Assembly (NCBI RefSeq): GCF_021018805.1 | Contig: NW_026960612.1 | Span: 1,178,001-1,242,000, forward strand | DNA length: 64,000 nt | Direction of reading: 5' to 3' | Origin: Prinia subflava | Taxonomy: Eukaryota; Chordata; Aves; Passeriformes; Cisticolidae | Shown here: one piece after another, positions 1 to 13,600 of the stretch | Position numbering within the stretch: the stretch's first letter is position 1 | How the letters are laid out: each line of letters opens with the position of its first letter | Translations under genes and position numbers: made by a program | The notes under the pieces: model-generated | The model's input: the letters and a program-made list of their open reading frames with translations, nothing else | Told to the model about the DNA's origin: nothing | The model's database searches: none

Positions 1-2229
1 GCTTTTAACTCTTTGTGTCCTCAGAGGCGTGTCTAAACCTCTGAGTGACCAATCCAGGTGCTAGCAGAAAAGCTAATCACTTATTGGCCTGCTTACCTCC
101 CCCTGGAAAAATTCACCTCCCCCCGCAACTACGACAGCGTGTTTTACTCTTTCATAATTAGGTGGGAATAATAAATCATTTGGAACTTGCTCCATCTGTT
201 TTAAGGTAGAAGTATCAACTAGCACTTTCACAGATATAATAGGGCTGCCATGAGAACCAGGGTACCTAATATAATGTTAGTCTTGAATAGAAGTAGTTCC
301 CAGGATTACCCTGATTTATATGCTACTTGAAGAAAAGGCAAGGAAGCATTATAAGTGACTATAATTATGGGAGTGTATGGCATACTTCAATATAAAATAT
401 GTATGTTTTCATCTGCCCTTAACACAGCTGCAATAAAGACTACAGATATACGTGAGCTCCTTAGAACGTGTACTTACACAGTTAATTAGTTCTGAAAGTA
501 CTTAGGCTGAGCACAGGTACATAGTTTCTGCCTATCAAGTTTCTGCACAGAATTCTGCTATGGCTTGGCTACACAAAAAAAAAAAAGCTTCCTGTTTTGT
601 TTTTTGGGTGTTTGTTTTTTTTTTTTTTTGTAGTAGTACTGTTTATTCTGTCTACAAACTGTAAAGTCAACTTGAGCTAGAAATTTCTGTATGGTTCTTG
701 GTTCCCCCCACCACAAACCCAGTCTTGTAGCTTCAGTTCTCCCATGGTAGAACTAAGCAGGATTCTGGCAGTAGCTGCTTCTGAAAACTGCCTGTCTCTT
801 TGGAAATTGTCAGAATTTTAATGCACAAGCTGGCTGTGTTTGTTTATAGAATTACTGTTTCCAATAATATCCCTGCTGATCTCATGAAAGGGGAAAAAAG
901 CAAACAGTAATGAAAAAGATGCTGGGTTTGTTCCAAGTGAAAGGAACAGTAATTTCTTTTCCCCCTCAAAACTGTTTCTGTTCTCTCTTCCTCATCTACC
1001 TCCCTGGGAGCTGAAGGGGAATGCGACTTGTCTGTGAGTCTCCCCATGGAATTCTATCTGTGTGTGCAAGGTTTCTTTTTCCTCAAAATAAGTTATCATT
1101 TTGTAAGTCTTGTTCTCTCTCACAAAATTCCATCTGAAAACAATCTTCTGAAGTTAATGTAAAGTAAAGATCAAGAGATGTGCTGATATTTCCTCTGGCA
1201 AGTTTTGTGACGGCAAATTTGCTGCTTGCTTTCGAAGGTTTGTTGTTATGCAGGACTTGCAAATAGTTCTTAGCAGATTAAAGACCCTCTCCTGCAAGCT
1301 GCTCCTCACAGATCCACCTCTGAGCTCTACACTTCAACCTCTCTCATCTGCATGGATGAGCTTGTGAGGTTGGGTGTGAAGTATAGCCTTGAACAGTGAG
1401 AAAATGTACTGCTATTTTTTACTCAAATGCAGTGCTTCAGAGAATATTATTTAAGAGTAATGCCAGTGTTTCAGCTTACTGATCTATCTAATAATTTGGA
1501 AAAATTGCAGTAAAGTTTCCAGTCTTGGCTTTTAACCTTTCTTCAGTGGCTCTTTTCTTATTAAGGCAAAGTAGGGAAGGCCTCTGTTTAGCCTTTGCTG
1601 TACCTATATGTATATTTGCCTGTAGATACTTTTTTTTTTCACTTGCATTGCTATTTCTACTCGATCTGCTACTCTGTCAGTTATTATCCTCTCTTTATAA
1701 CAGCTTGAAATAAGACACGATTCTGCAAAGGCATGTGTGTGATTCTGTATGTGATAAGGCATATATAGATATCTTTGTAATCAGTTAAAAACAAATGCCC
1801 TGCCCATGGTACCTTTTTTTTTCTTCAGATTTTATTTTAAAGGAGGCATTACCCACTTAGGCGAATTGGAGCGGGATCACAGTGACAGTAGAGAGCTGTG
1901 AGGTTCCAGCAGATGTCTTTGGTTCAGCACTACAGGTGTGTATGTGCATTCACCTAGCAACAGGAACAGCAGTAGCCTTGCTAAACTGTTTAAGGGACTG
2001 TTTGCATTAAGCCTGCAGGAGATAAAACTTGGAAATCCTAGCATTCTGTCTGTAGCAGTGCCCTGGCTGTCACTGTTGGACCAGGGTAGTTTCCCTGTCC
2101 CACAGAAATCTGAGTGTGGAAAATTTTTCCACTCTGTGCTGGAATAAAGCAGATTGTCTCTTCCCTTCCCCCAAGCTTTTGTGAAAAAAAAACAAAGTGT
2201 GAGCAACCCAAGCAGAATAGCCAATAGCT
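1..2229. other. upstream flank, no gene recognised
   Basis: This is AT-rich DNA with homopolymer runs, for example poly-T near 617-630. No reading frame shows a recognisable protein domain and I see no clear repeat family. By position it is the 5' flank of SGMS2 and may hold distal regulatory sequence, but nothing in it can be named. Confidence 0.5.
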
Positions 2230-2830
2230 GGGCGAAGGGGGCTTTCCAGGGGTGTGACGAACAGAGGGTCAGGTGTCTTCCTTGAACCCAGGGTTGTGTA
2301 CTGGGCCGCGGCTCTCATGTGCCGCCGTGGAGAGCCGTGGGGCCGGGCGAGGAGAGGAGCAGGCGGGCACGGCAGAGGGGCTTAGGGGTGACGTGCTCGC
2401 TCGGGGCTGCCGCGGCCCCGGCAGAGGCGCGCGGGCGGGCGGGCGGGCGGGCGAGGCCGGCACCTTGCGCGGCGGGCGGGGGCTGCGAGAGGTCCGGCCG
2501 GCCCGGCCCGGCCCGGCCTGTCCCGGACAGCGGCGGCGGTGGCAGCGTCGGGGTGAGTCACTGCTTGGAAATGGAGTGGGCGGGCGTGCGCGTAGCAGAA
2601 TGAATGATGTCAGGGACCACCGCAGCGAGCACGAGGCTCGCGGCAAACGCGGCGGTGGCCGCAGCCCCCAACGAGCGCTGCCCCCAGCGCCCCCCGGCCC
2701 GGAGCCGTCCTCCAGCGGGAGAGCCCTTCTAGCTGCGGCACTGCTGAGGTAGGAAACCTCTGCGAGAAGTGTCGCCTCCGCCGACGCCCTTAAAGCCGGT
2801 CCTTTTCGCCAGGAAGGAGAAGAGGCTGTG
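2230..2830 (+). promoter_or_regulatory. SGMS2: CpG-island promoter and likely non-coding first exon of SGMS2
   Basis: GC content and CpG density rise abruptly here against AT-rich flanks. A GGCG-type tandem (about 2428-2450) and a CCCGG tandem (about 2497-2517) are visible. There is no obvious TATA box, which fits a CpG-island promoter. A perfect AP-1-type TGAGTCA lies at 2554-2560 and a CRE-like TGACGTG at 2389-2395. A good splice donor (GAG before GTAGGA) at 2748/2749 could end a non-coding exon 1. The next SGMS2 exon on this strand begins at 31847, so the intron would be about 29 kb. The link to SGMS2 is inferred from strand, order and the absence of any other gene between; the TSS cannot be fixed from sequence. 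Confidence 0.65.
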
Positions 2831-4253
2831 GCTGAGAGAGGAGCAAATTGCAGGGGAAGGTAGAGATTGTGGCAAACTTTCTAGCTGCTTCTGCGTACTG
2901 CTACCTCACTGGTGGGAGTGTCTGCCCATAAGGAACTGCAGAGCCCGAACCTAAGAGCCCTGAGGCTCCAAAAAAGACTTCCAACCGCCTTTGGAGGAGG
3001 AACTGCCAGCAGTGCAAGCTTTTGCACATACGGCTGAGTAGGTAAGCTGGGAACGGCACAGGTGGATTCAAAGTGTGGCATACCACAGGTACCCACTTGG
3101 ATAACTTCTTTCACAGAAGACCTACACATGTCAATCGGATAGAGGCTGGGAAGAGCAATCCTTCTCTTGTGGTCTCTTCCATTTCTAGAGTTTGAGGCCC
3201 CTCTAGCTAGGGAGGGCACCTGCTGTTTTGATTTCTCTTGCCAATATGTAATTTACGGGAAATACCTAGTTTGTGAGTAAAATTCTATGGTTTTGGTATG
3301 GGCAATGTGTACATACCCCTTAGAGGAGTACCACATACCTAGCTGCTCAGGAGGGGACTTCAAAATGTGGGATTTCAGCTCAGGAAGATAAAGTATTATT
3401 ATAAAGCTCCTAAGGGTGTTGTGAAGGTGTTTTGTTGTATGTGGTTTTTTTTCCTTGTTGCATGTTTGCTCTGTTGAAGCCACTCTTAAACTTCCTGAAG
3501 TGCTGCTGAACTAAACTTCTTGACATAGTGGCAGGTCATATTTCTTTTAATGTTGTGTGGTTTCTGGTGTAAATTTAGCTTAAAATTCTTGGGAAAATGG
3601 TTAATTCATAACCTTCTGGCAAGGTACTAAAACTAGGATACAATGTAGAATAGCTGTTGTTCAGTTTAGTCAATTTCTAAACGTTTTAATTTTTTTTCAT
3701 TTGAACACCTTAGAAAATCAAACATCTGTCCTCAAACCACTTGACAGCTATTAATTTATGCACAGTTAATTATACAAGTGAATGGTTCCATAGAAGTATT
3801 AGCATAAACTGAGCAGGTGCATGGTACTTCATCTGAAACAGCAGGCCTTACAGGAGTTCTGGCAGGCTTCAGTTTAAACCACACTTAAGTGGTTTGTCCA
3901 AATACAATTTGCTTTTTTTTTCGTTATATATAATGTAGTTGCTTAGGTGTATTATTATTTGACAAGGCAGGTTTTTTGAGGCTCTATAGCCTTACTTTCT
4001 CGCTGTGAAACTGTGAAATACAAAGTTATGTTTTGTGTCAGGGAAATGAAGAAAATCTGTGTAATTGTAGTTGTGGAACACGGCCATGGGACAGTTATAA
4101 AGAGTTCTAATAAACAGCTGAGGAAAGCATGGAAGGAAGTTTTTGAATAAATCTTTTGCTTGCAATTACCTATTATAAATCTCAAGCTATTCTGTAATAA
4201 GTGTCTTTTAATTATAACTTTAGAAGCTTGCTTTGTATTAAAGAATTTTTAAC

Positions 4254-4817
4254 TGTAGTTTTAGATTGTAAAAAGGCTTTTAGACAAAAGAAGGAAGTAA
4301 GAAGGGGCCCAGGCCTTGCACAGAAGGTGGGAAAACATCCTGGACACGGAAACAAGATTTCAGCTCACTGATTTATGGCTCTTGAAGAGGGAAACTGGAC
4401 ATCACTATCGAAGATTGATGGACCTGGAAAATAAAAACTGGACTCCCACATCTGGATGCTGGACCCCACCATCTGTAAAACATATCCTGGAAGTACATCC
4501 TGGAATATTGAAATATCTAAATAGATCACAATAGCCTATAGAATTGTACAGGACAAACTATGAATTTATGACTGTTAAGTATTGAATTGTGACGTTAAAA
4601 CTAGAAATGGAAACTGCTGAGAAAGCTTATGAATATGTATGAATATAGCAAATAAAATACCAGCAAGTCCAGCAATTGGGGTGCAGTCGGAAGGGAAAAC
4701 CCCTACCACTGTACCTAGCGCGCTGTCTTTGCTCACACTTTACCATGCTAATTAATTAATTATTAAATTGAATTGCTGCTTGATATATTGGCCGTGTCAA
4801 GCGTCTCATTTCTAACA
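4254..4817 (+). mobile_element. probable ERVL-like solo LTR
   Basis: The segment has the layout of an avian ERVL-type LTR. A TATA-like AAATAAAATA at about 4651 is followed by a GC-richer R/U5-like block near 4680-4735. Then come an AT-rich ATTAATTAATTATTAAA polyadenylation area and a terminal TCTAACA. The 3' end resembles the TTATAACA ends of the LTRs at 56-58.8 kb. The 5' end (TGTAG) is a guess and no target duplication was found, so the limits are approximate. Confidence 0.4.
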
Positions 4818-7800
4818 AAACCAGTAACTTTTATTCCTTATTTTGCCCTAACTTGAATAATCTAGGGCTTAATTTACTAGAAAGATCAATGTGCTTGCTT
4901 TCATATTTTTTTCCTTATAGGTTGTTAGTTCAAAGTCAGACACAGATTATCACATTCTATTGAAAAACATATACTTGTTTCTGTCCTTCAGAAAAATATT
5001 CCAGTGTACCCTGTGTAGTATGTCAGTTTTAAAGGGTATTGGACAAATCAAGTTGTGATTGGGAGAAACTTTAGGTCAAAATCTAAGGGGCCAACAATAG
5101 TAAGCTGATAAAGGCCCCTAATGAGGTAGATTTCTGTGCTGTCCTTGAAGTGAACTTATACGATGGAGAAATGACAACTTGAAGAGAGCAAAGGCAGATT
5201 ATTTTAAGTCATGGGTTGGTAATCTCAATATAGAATGCCTCTACCCCTAAATTGTAAGTATTGAGCCATGGATGGCATGTTGATAAGCATCTACTTTTCT
5301 GCATAGTAAGTGTGTTGTAGTTGTAATATTGTGATGCAAAAATTAATTTGGAACTTAATGTTTCAAGTAGACATCAGCAGTGTTATATCAGGGATATAGT
5401 ATAGTGAAAAAATTGAAGATTGCCTTATCAATGCAAAAAACTCAGCCCACACACGTACCTCCCTGTCTCTGGAAGGGCTGAATAATAGACTTAATCTTAG
5501 GCATTTTTATTTCTAAATACTGGAGTTCTTTATTTACAATGTGTCACTATAGCATATTTAAGTTATGAAGACTGAAATGTAGTATTGATTTTTAAGGATT
5601 GACAAAGCATGTATTGAAACAAGTGATGGATTCAAAAAATGAGTAGCATTTTTAAGGAGCAAAAAATGTAGAAGGTTTTTGAAGAAATGGCTCATTACAC
5701 TTAAGTCTCCTGGAACAGAAGTGGACTTTGAAGATACAGATATTTGTAATAAAACTGCATGCATCTTCTGTTTGGATTTTTTTTTCTCTAATTTTGATGG
5801 GCTGTTGGCCTACAATGTTATTTGATACTGTTTGTGGTGAGTGGACAATACAGATGCTGTGATATATTATTTAGTATGGCTATGGTATTGCACTAGTCCA
5901 GACAGATGCTACGAAGATTAATGTAACACTAGGTCCACTGTCTTCAGAGATCTCTCCCTGCTGGGACAATTGTTTGTACCATGGACACCACTCTCCCCAA
6001 AGATGCTGCACACAGTAAGACTGTCAGACATCCAGGCACCACTGTCCCAGCAGATGTTGAAGACCTTAAGAGCTGCTAATGGGAAATTTTTATGTAACAC
6101 AGATAGCTCTGTCTTATCTTTCAAACAGAAAGTCTATTTTGAACATTGCTTAACTATCCTGAAACCCAGCTGTTCTAGTGAGGCTCCAGAACATTAATAA
6201 CCACAAGCGTCTCCTGTATGAGGATGCTTGCTTAAGTTGACACTAGCAGTTATCACTGTTTCTCTTCCCCAGAACAGATCTTGTGGGGATATGGGTGATA
6301 CAGAGAATGAAGTACTTCTTACCAATATAATTGGTTTTGAAAGTCTGTGGCTTTTGATAGGAATTTTAATGGAAACAAAATATATAGTAAAAGTGAATCA
6401 GCTTTAGGGAAACATGGTACTTACCCTCTAGCTAACATATATGCAGTATCTGTAAAATAAGGGGACTGCTGTGCCTTGAGGTCATGCTTGTGGTTTCTGA
6501 GTAAAACTTGCTGCTTTACTGTGTGTCAGGTGGGTCCTGCTTGCAATCTGATGGCATTTAAAAATGTTGGAGTCTAGTCTGTTATACAGATGAAGAAAGA
6601 GTTTGTCAGAGTATCTGAGGCTGTTGAGGTGATTACTGCAAATAGAATGGTTCTTAATGAAACAGTGTTTGGGTCTAGATCCTCAGAGAAAATGATGAGC
6701 ATCATCAATCAGGAGAACTTCACCGCATTCATTCTGACAAGAGAATTTTTTGGCAAAAAAGCACGTGTTCAACGTTTAATTACTTTTTTTTTCAGAAAAA
6801 TAGTGTCTCCAGTATGTAACTCTAGAATGGGAGAATGTCCTGTTCATTTGAAGGTACCTAAACAAAAAATAGGTGTCACTTATTCTCCCCAGTTGATAGA
6901 GGTTAACTTTCAACTGCTGTGTATAAATTTCAAGGACATCTCACTTATTCTTGATAAAGTTTGTATACAAAAATGAAGTTGCTGATATTAGTAGACCTGT
7001 GAGGGTTCCAAAGTCTGAGCTTTGCAGTCACACATCGGAATGTCTTCCATTTCCTGGCTTTTCTCCTGGCCTTGGGAGTTCATCTCTTTCTGCTCTATTC
7101 TGTAGTCTTCTGTTTCTTTTTCTTTATATGCAGAGATTTCCCCAGGCTGAATCTTACTAGGATCCTGTGCCATGCAGTAAGCTTCGCACTAAACTTTGCA
7201 GTGTTGTGTCTGTGGTTACTGATGCAAATTAGGATTAGGGTTGTACACCTGTTCGTCCTTGGGGAAATGCTGAGCCTTTTGAGCACAGCACTGAATGTTT
7301 TCAAATTTTCAAATCAGCTTAATTTGGTTGATTTAAGTTGAACTGGTGCAGACCACTTAGGAATATGTTTGCTTAAGAATGGCTAAATTTAAAATAAATT
7401 CCCTTTGGATTATTTTTGATTTAGCAGTAATCTGAAATCTTAAATGGAACATATAGAGTTGTACTCAGTTTTCAGATAAGATGTAAGCATATCATGGCTG
7501 AAACTGGGAAAAAAAGTTTGAAGTACAAATAATGATTAACTATCTTCAATTACAGTAAGGTTACTTTGATGGTGGAAGAGATGGGTATCACAAAAGAAAT
7601 CAATAGAAGTGAGAAAAAAACCACAGGAAGCTGTTTATATTTAGGGTATTTTTTCTAATCCCCCATCTGAGAATTTACAAACTGCCTGCAGCAGTTTATG
7701 ATCACTGGTTTTCAAGGGTGTCCAGGCAATTGGTCATGTTCTTAGTGAAATGTTTGAGGTAGATTTACCTCTTAGTTGTCATAAACCAGTATGGCCCATG

Positions 7801-10630
7801 TAAAGTTCTGTAACCTCCTTGCGTTTGGGAAAGAAGTTTTTCTTGCCTAGACTCCCTATTGAGATCTTAGGCCTGTGTCAGTCTTGCTGCTGTTGTAAGC
7901 TTAAATATTCACAGAGTGAAGTTTTAACTACTGATATGGACTAATTCCATATAAATAAAAAAGCCCAGTATTAGTACATTTATTCTGTCTAATTAGTATA
8001 TTGTCTTTATGCAAATTCTGATAGCAAAGTGTCACTATGAGGTATCAAAACTTACTGGAGTTTGTGTTTGTAGCGTTTAACTTAAGAGAAGGATGGGGTT
8101 TTTTGTTTTGCTTGATCATACATCTGTGATCGTTGTTCATGTCTAATACTAGAACTTAAATTTGTTTGGTATTTTTGGTTTGTTGGTTTGGGTTGTGGTT
8201 TTTGTTGTGGTTTTTTTCTTTCTGAGTTAACTATAAAATAAATGGGAGTCTTTAATTCTATCAGAGTGCAGAAATCTGTCCAGCCTCAAAGAACAGGTCT
8301 CTTGGATCTTGTAAGACATAGCTTAAAGCCCTAAGCAAAAGGTAATGTTTTTCATATAATGAAGTATTATTACAAGTATTTTGGCATATATTACCTCCCC
8401 AGAAAACCTTTAATAGAACACTTGTCTGTAAAAGTCCTTTATTAAGAAGTCACCTGCTCTCACTACTTGGTTTTTTTATGTTGAAATATGTTTGCATTTT
8501 CTAATTTTTCTCTTTTTAGAGTGTGTATTCTGCTTAGCCTCCTAAGATCTTAAACTGTTGTGTGATGAGTGCTGAATGACTTCTCACAGTTTGTTTCAGC
8601 CATGTAAAATGTACATAACAGTGACAAAATGTTTACTTATGCACACACCTGAGTTTCTGCTTATGTTCACTCTAGTGCTGAACAGTTGGTTAGTGGAGCA
8701 GAGCTAAATAAGAAGACAAAGTCTCCAGACTTTTTTTCCAGGTTCAGCTTTATTATGCTTATGTCCTATCCAAGAAACTGAATTCACCTCTATATGCTCC
8801 ATTTAATATTCCAGACTACTGCTAAATTAGAAATAATGAGACAGTCTCTTTATTTAGGTGACATAATTTGCTGAAGAGAAACAGCAGTAGAGAAGGTCAT
8901 GCCTCATGGTCATTAATTCTGTCTTTCATCTGGAGGGTGTGATATGATCCTGTGGCTTGTTTATAGTTCTAATATGCTTCTACAGAAATTACAGTTTGAT
9001 TTTTTTTAAATTTCTTTTTTTACTTCCCCACATCAGCCTTGTAAATGGGAAACTGCACTTGCTGTCTATAGATGCTTTATGCCAAATACCACTGCCTATG
9101 TCTTGGTTTGAGACTGAACACAGGCTGTATTGGAGCAAAGTGTTCCCATCACTGCAGTTGCTTAAAATAGACATCTTAAAAACTGTAATGATGTGTAACT
9201 GTTTTAACAGTGCCAAAGCAATGCATAATGTAGAATTCTGTTTCATCTTCTGACAGTTATTCTGGTTCAAATTTATGTGCTACAATTTCTGTAAAAAAAT
9301 CAAAAGCATTTAAACTGAAATTCTGAAAGCCTTGTTTTGTTTTGGTGGGATTTTTTGTGTAATACTGAGAGATATTAATTCTTAGGACTCTAATTTGGAT
9401 TTGTTCATAGGTGCTGTTTTTTTCTGGTGACTTAACTTTTTCAGGAGTGTATAGAAACTATCGATATGTTGTAGCTTAAAAATTTAACTCATGTTACTTA
9501 TAGTTCCTGTGTATTAGGAGCCTCAGAGAAGTCCTACCAAAGCATATCATACTAATCTGTAAGGATGCAAGGTAATGTATTGTTAGGATGCAATGGATGC
9601 AATGTATTGTTCCTTACAATGCCAATCTCTGAACCATGAGCTTGTCTTAATTTGATTTTACTCAGATTTTGTATATTAGTTTGTGTCACTTGACAAGAGT
9701 TCATTCTTGTCTTCTGGCATACCATCTTGGTTTTTTAGAGGCCAAAACTTGGCTCTAATTTATAAGTAAAAATTAATACACTTTCTTAAGATGCTGTTAC
9801 TAAAATGCAGATGCTGTTTTTCACAGAATTGTTTGTAAATTGCTTTGAAAGCATGTGTATACTTTGCACGCAGCTATGGGAAACAATCTTAAAATTTTGG
9901 GGAAAAAAAATCAACTCTGCTTGATCTGGAAAATGTGCCAGAACTCTAAAGGTGGTCCTCCAAAATGAAACTCTGTTTATTTCCATTCTGGGAGACAGCA
10001 CATCAGCTGAAATTGTTTGAATCCTATTATTGACTATTAAAAGTGCTCATGCACTAACATAGAAAAGCAACACTCTAGTGTTTTTGTTTTCCTAGAAATT
10101 TTTTAACTTTCATGGTGGACTTCAGTCTTGAGAGGAAGGAAGGGCTGTGGCATCCTGTTTGGCACTGAAACAAGAAGTATTAAAGGCATTGTTCCTTCCA
10201 AGGTGCCATAGCGAACTTGGAAGTTAATATTAAGGCAACTTATTGAAGAGCTTAGCATTATGGGTTTAAACTTCTGTCCACTGCAGTGATTGTATCCTGA
10301 ATTTTCAGATTAATCAGAATTGATCTGTTTAGGGGTAACTATGACTTGGAAACTGAATACTACACATACTACACAGCTGAATGGCAAGTACTTTCCAATG
10401 AGAATAGTTTTCTTGTTGGCCTTTGTTTCGTGTTTTGCAGTAACCATGGTCGTTAGTTTCCTCCATGCAGATCTTAAAAAATGGCTCAGCTCTTTCCATA
10501 TGTGCAAACAGGCATAAGTGTTAAGATAAGTAACATTTCTTCATTCTTCTGTTTGGAACAAACTATGTAAAGTAGGGTGGAATAATGTGTATCTCACTCG
10601 TAAAGTCAGTAACTTGTACTGACTCTTATA

Positions 10631-10691
10631 AGTTATTTGAGGCACAGTACCTCAAATACCTCAGTTATTTGAGGCACATTACCTCAAATAG
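10631..10691. repeat. tandem pair of small hairpins
   Basis: Two adjacent copies of a ~30-bp unit are present (10631-10662 and 10663-10691). Each contains the inverted arms TATTTGAGG and CCTCAAATA around a short GCACAGTA or GCACATTA loop. The copies differ at only a few positions. The function is unknown and it may be a simple local duplication of a palindrome. Confidence 0.75.
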
Positions 10692-13600
10692 CAAAGCTCA
10701 AGTAGTTCTGCTAAATAATTATACTTCTTGCTCTAAAAGTATTTTTCTTTGATATGAAGTGTTTGGGGGTTTTTTTTAAGCAAAATTTTACAGTTTGCAG
10801 GCAGTTTATGCTTTCTTGTATGGATTGCTTCCTAGTCATTGGACAATCTCAACAAGGTAAGGTGCATGGCTTAGTTTTACTATGCAGAATGAATGTTCAC
10901 ATAAAAGTTTCTTGCTTGGGTTTTTTTTTTTTCCTTAATTTGTACTAAGATAAAGTGTAATATGAACTCTTAAACATCATAGAATTTGACTAAACTCTTT
11001 CCTGTCTTATATTTGAAGAGCTCAGAACTGAATGACTGAATTAAAAATGGGGTACTATTCCACTTCAAAGGCCTGGAGGGCAGAGAAGAGTGGCAGGAAA
11101 GCAGAAACTCTCTGTTCTGTTATGCTGCAGTAAGGGCAAACACTAGAACCATGTTCTTTACCTTACCTATAACTGTTTTTGAGTGTGCAGGCATATGTGC
11201 TTTTTTTCTGTTCTCCCTCCCTCTGCATCCTGTGGTAGTAGAATGAGGAACAAAGCTTTTAGCACTGCAAGCCTTTCTAGAACATGTGACAGAGGCAATA
11301 CAGCTTAGTCAAGATTTGACTGTGATGTGTTTAACAGGCAGATGAAGTTCATTCTTATCAAAGTCTCTATTGCAGTTACAAAGACAGCTACAGGAGGAAT
11401 ATTGTGCATGAGCTTCTGTAATTTGCTTGAAGAACTCTTATCTTGATTAATCTTCCATAACACTACTACGAAGATGCTTCTGATTTTAATGATTTGCATT
11501 GCTCAGCACGTTTTAGGCTGATATTACATAGCTTATGATTTGGTCGTGTTGTTGAGAATGTAGCATGAAAAATGTCCTGACACATGCATTTATAGTGATA
11601 TTCTATAGTATTTCCAATCAGAATCAGAGAAAAAGGCTTTCTCCTTTCATCAAAAGGCTTATAAACTGCAGGATGGTATTTTTAGTGTTGTGTATTTGTC
11701 ATAGTATGATTTGATGGGAGTAAAAGACAATCTTAGTGGACAGAAAATGTATGGTTATTTAGGATGATGTTTTTGTGTTGTCACTATTATGACTGTTTTA
11801 TAACACTGTTTCCACACCTCTGATCTCCTCTTTTTGTGTCCTGTAGGTCTAGTACAGTTCAGAGGTCTGAGAGGACCTTTGTGTCTGTTTACCTCTTAGC
11901 CAGGTAGCACTCAGTGATTGCCCATGAGATATGTTTGCAGATAACCAAGCTGTATGTCAAATAGATTTTCATGCTGATATGTGTCAAGGAACATGTAGCT
12001 TTTTACCTAGCAGTTACAGCTCTAGGAGTCTGTGGGTGTGTGAGCCCCTTGTGTTATGTTTTTCTGTCTCCTGTATATGTTAAAGTGGTTTGCATAGTTA
12101 GACTGAATAGTACCTGTTCCAGTAGGATTTTTTATTTGGTGTTTGTTGGAAGTTGTTTGCTTGTGTTTGTTTTTCAATTGCCTGCTGTGAAGTCTGCACA
12201 TTAGCTCAAATGTTGAGGGTTAGTGGCAATTCAAGTACTTCCTGGAAAGTGTCTCACTATGTGTCTATGAATATGCAGTGTTCTGGTGTCTGAATATGCT
12301 TAAGGAATTTTACTGCAAGTTTTTATGCTGGACAGTTCAGGTGATTGCTCTGACTGCCTCCTTGCAGAATAAGAGATCAAAGTTTGTGCTCTTGCCCCAT
12401 AGAAGCAGAACTGAACAAGTGTCAGTTCTGTCTAAATCTGTTTCATAAATCTTACTGTCAGACATGAGGAAACTTTGGGAAGCCAAGAACTTTCTCTGAA
12501 CAATTCTTTTTAGATTAGGGTTTGTACACTGTTGGAATTAAGCTATTAAGATTCAATACTTAACTTGTTTGAATGCATTCTGTAAAGCTGTCCCAGGAAT
12601 ATAGGAAAATCTAGGCTTTGGCAGATGCCTTGATTTTAAGGATGTGGTGCTTCTTTTCTGCATAAGACCCACACATCTGAGTATTCAATACTTAAAGCAG
12701 CTTACAAATGTGCATTATCTGAAAAGGCAATCAGATTTGTTCAGAGGTTGGACTTATTTTTGGGCTGATTTGTTTACAGTCTTTGCTGGACTGTAACACT
12801 GCTGTATATAAAAGCTGTTTCTTTTCTGTTCTTTGTCTTGCATGAGATGGAGTCCATCTGGAAAGTTTCAGGGAGGAATAATATATCTGCTGTAGGGCAT
12901 AGATTCTTTTCTGAAGGTGTTAAACTAAAATTCTAACTCAATTTCTCTCTTATACTAGAACAGGATTTTGCATTCCTTGTGTTAAAAGACTTTTTTAAAA
13001 CAGTTTTTTTACTTTTTTTCAAGTGTAAGTATTAGGAAGGAGAGAAAAATAGATCTGCTCTGGGATTTCAGATAAATGTCTTCTGTTCTTTACCAATAAA
13101 GCTTACCAATGCGTGGGTAATTTGTGATCCACTATCATTGTTTATACAGATGTACAATATGGATAACTGCACTTCATGTGGTTCAATAAAATTAACACTG
13201 ACCTGTCATGTAAATTAAACATACATGGCCTAGACTGTTTGCATGAACTTAACTAATTAATTCTTCTGCACTGAGAGGGGAATAGCTTAACATGGGCTGA
13301 AATATGCTAGTATCCCAGCCTGACTTCTGCTTCCAGATAAATAAAATACACCTTTCTGGGTGGCAGCTTTTAGTACCAGTCCTGAACCGTCCCCATCTTT
13401 GTATGTTGTCTTGATAAAGCTGTGTTAAGAGATTCCATGAGCTGGGATGGGTATGGAATGTTTCAGACCATCTTGGTCTGCCTCAGCTGTCATTAACATC
13501 TGAGCACACCTCATGTATTATGGTTGTAGCCTAATGTAAGGTGAATTTTTCTGATTTCTTCCTAATTGGATTGCATGACTCTAGAAGGCTCTCCTCTGCA

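Noticed and set aside
2269..2752. Open frames of 94-159 residues in the first CpG island
   Set aside because: Low-complexity Gly/Ala/Arg/Pro translations on both strands reflect GC content, not coding.
6590..6976. 128-residue open frame in the first SGMS2 intron
   Set aside because: No recognisable domain, ordinary AT-rich composition and no splice or promoter context; expected by chance.
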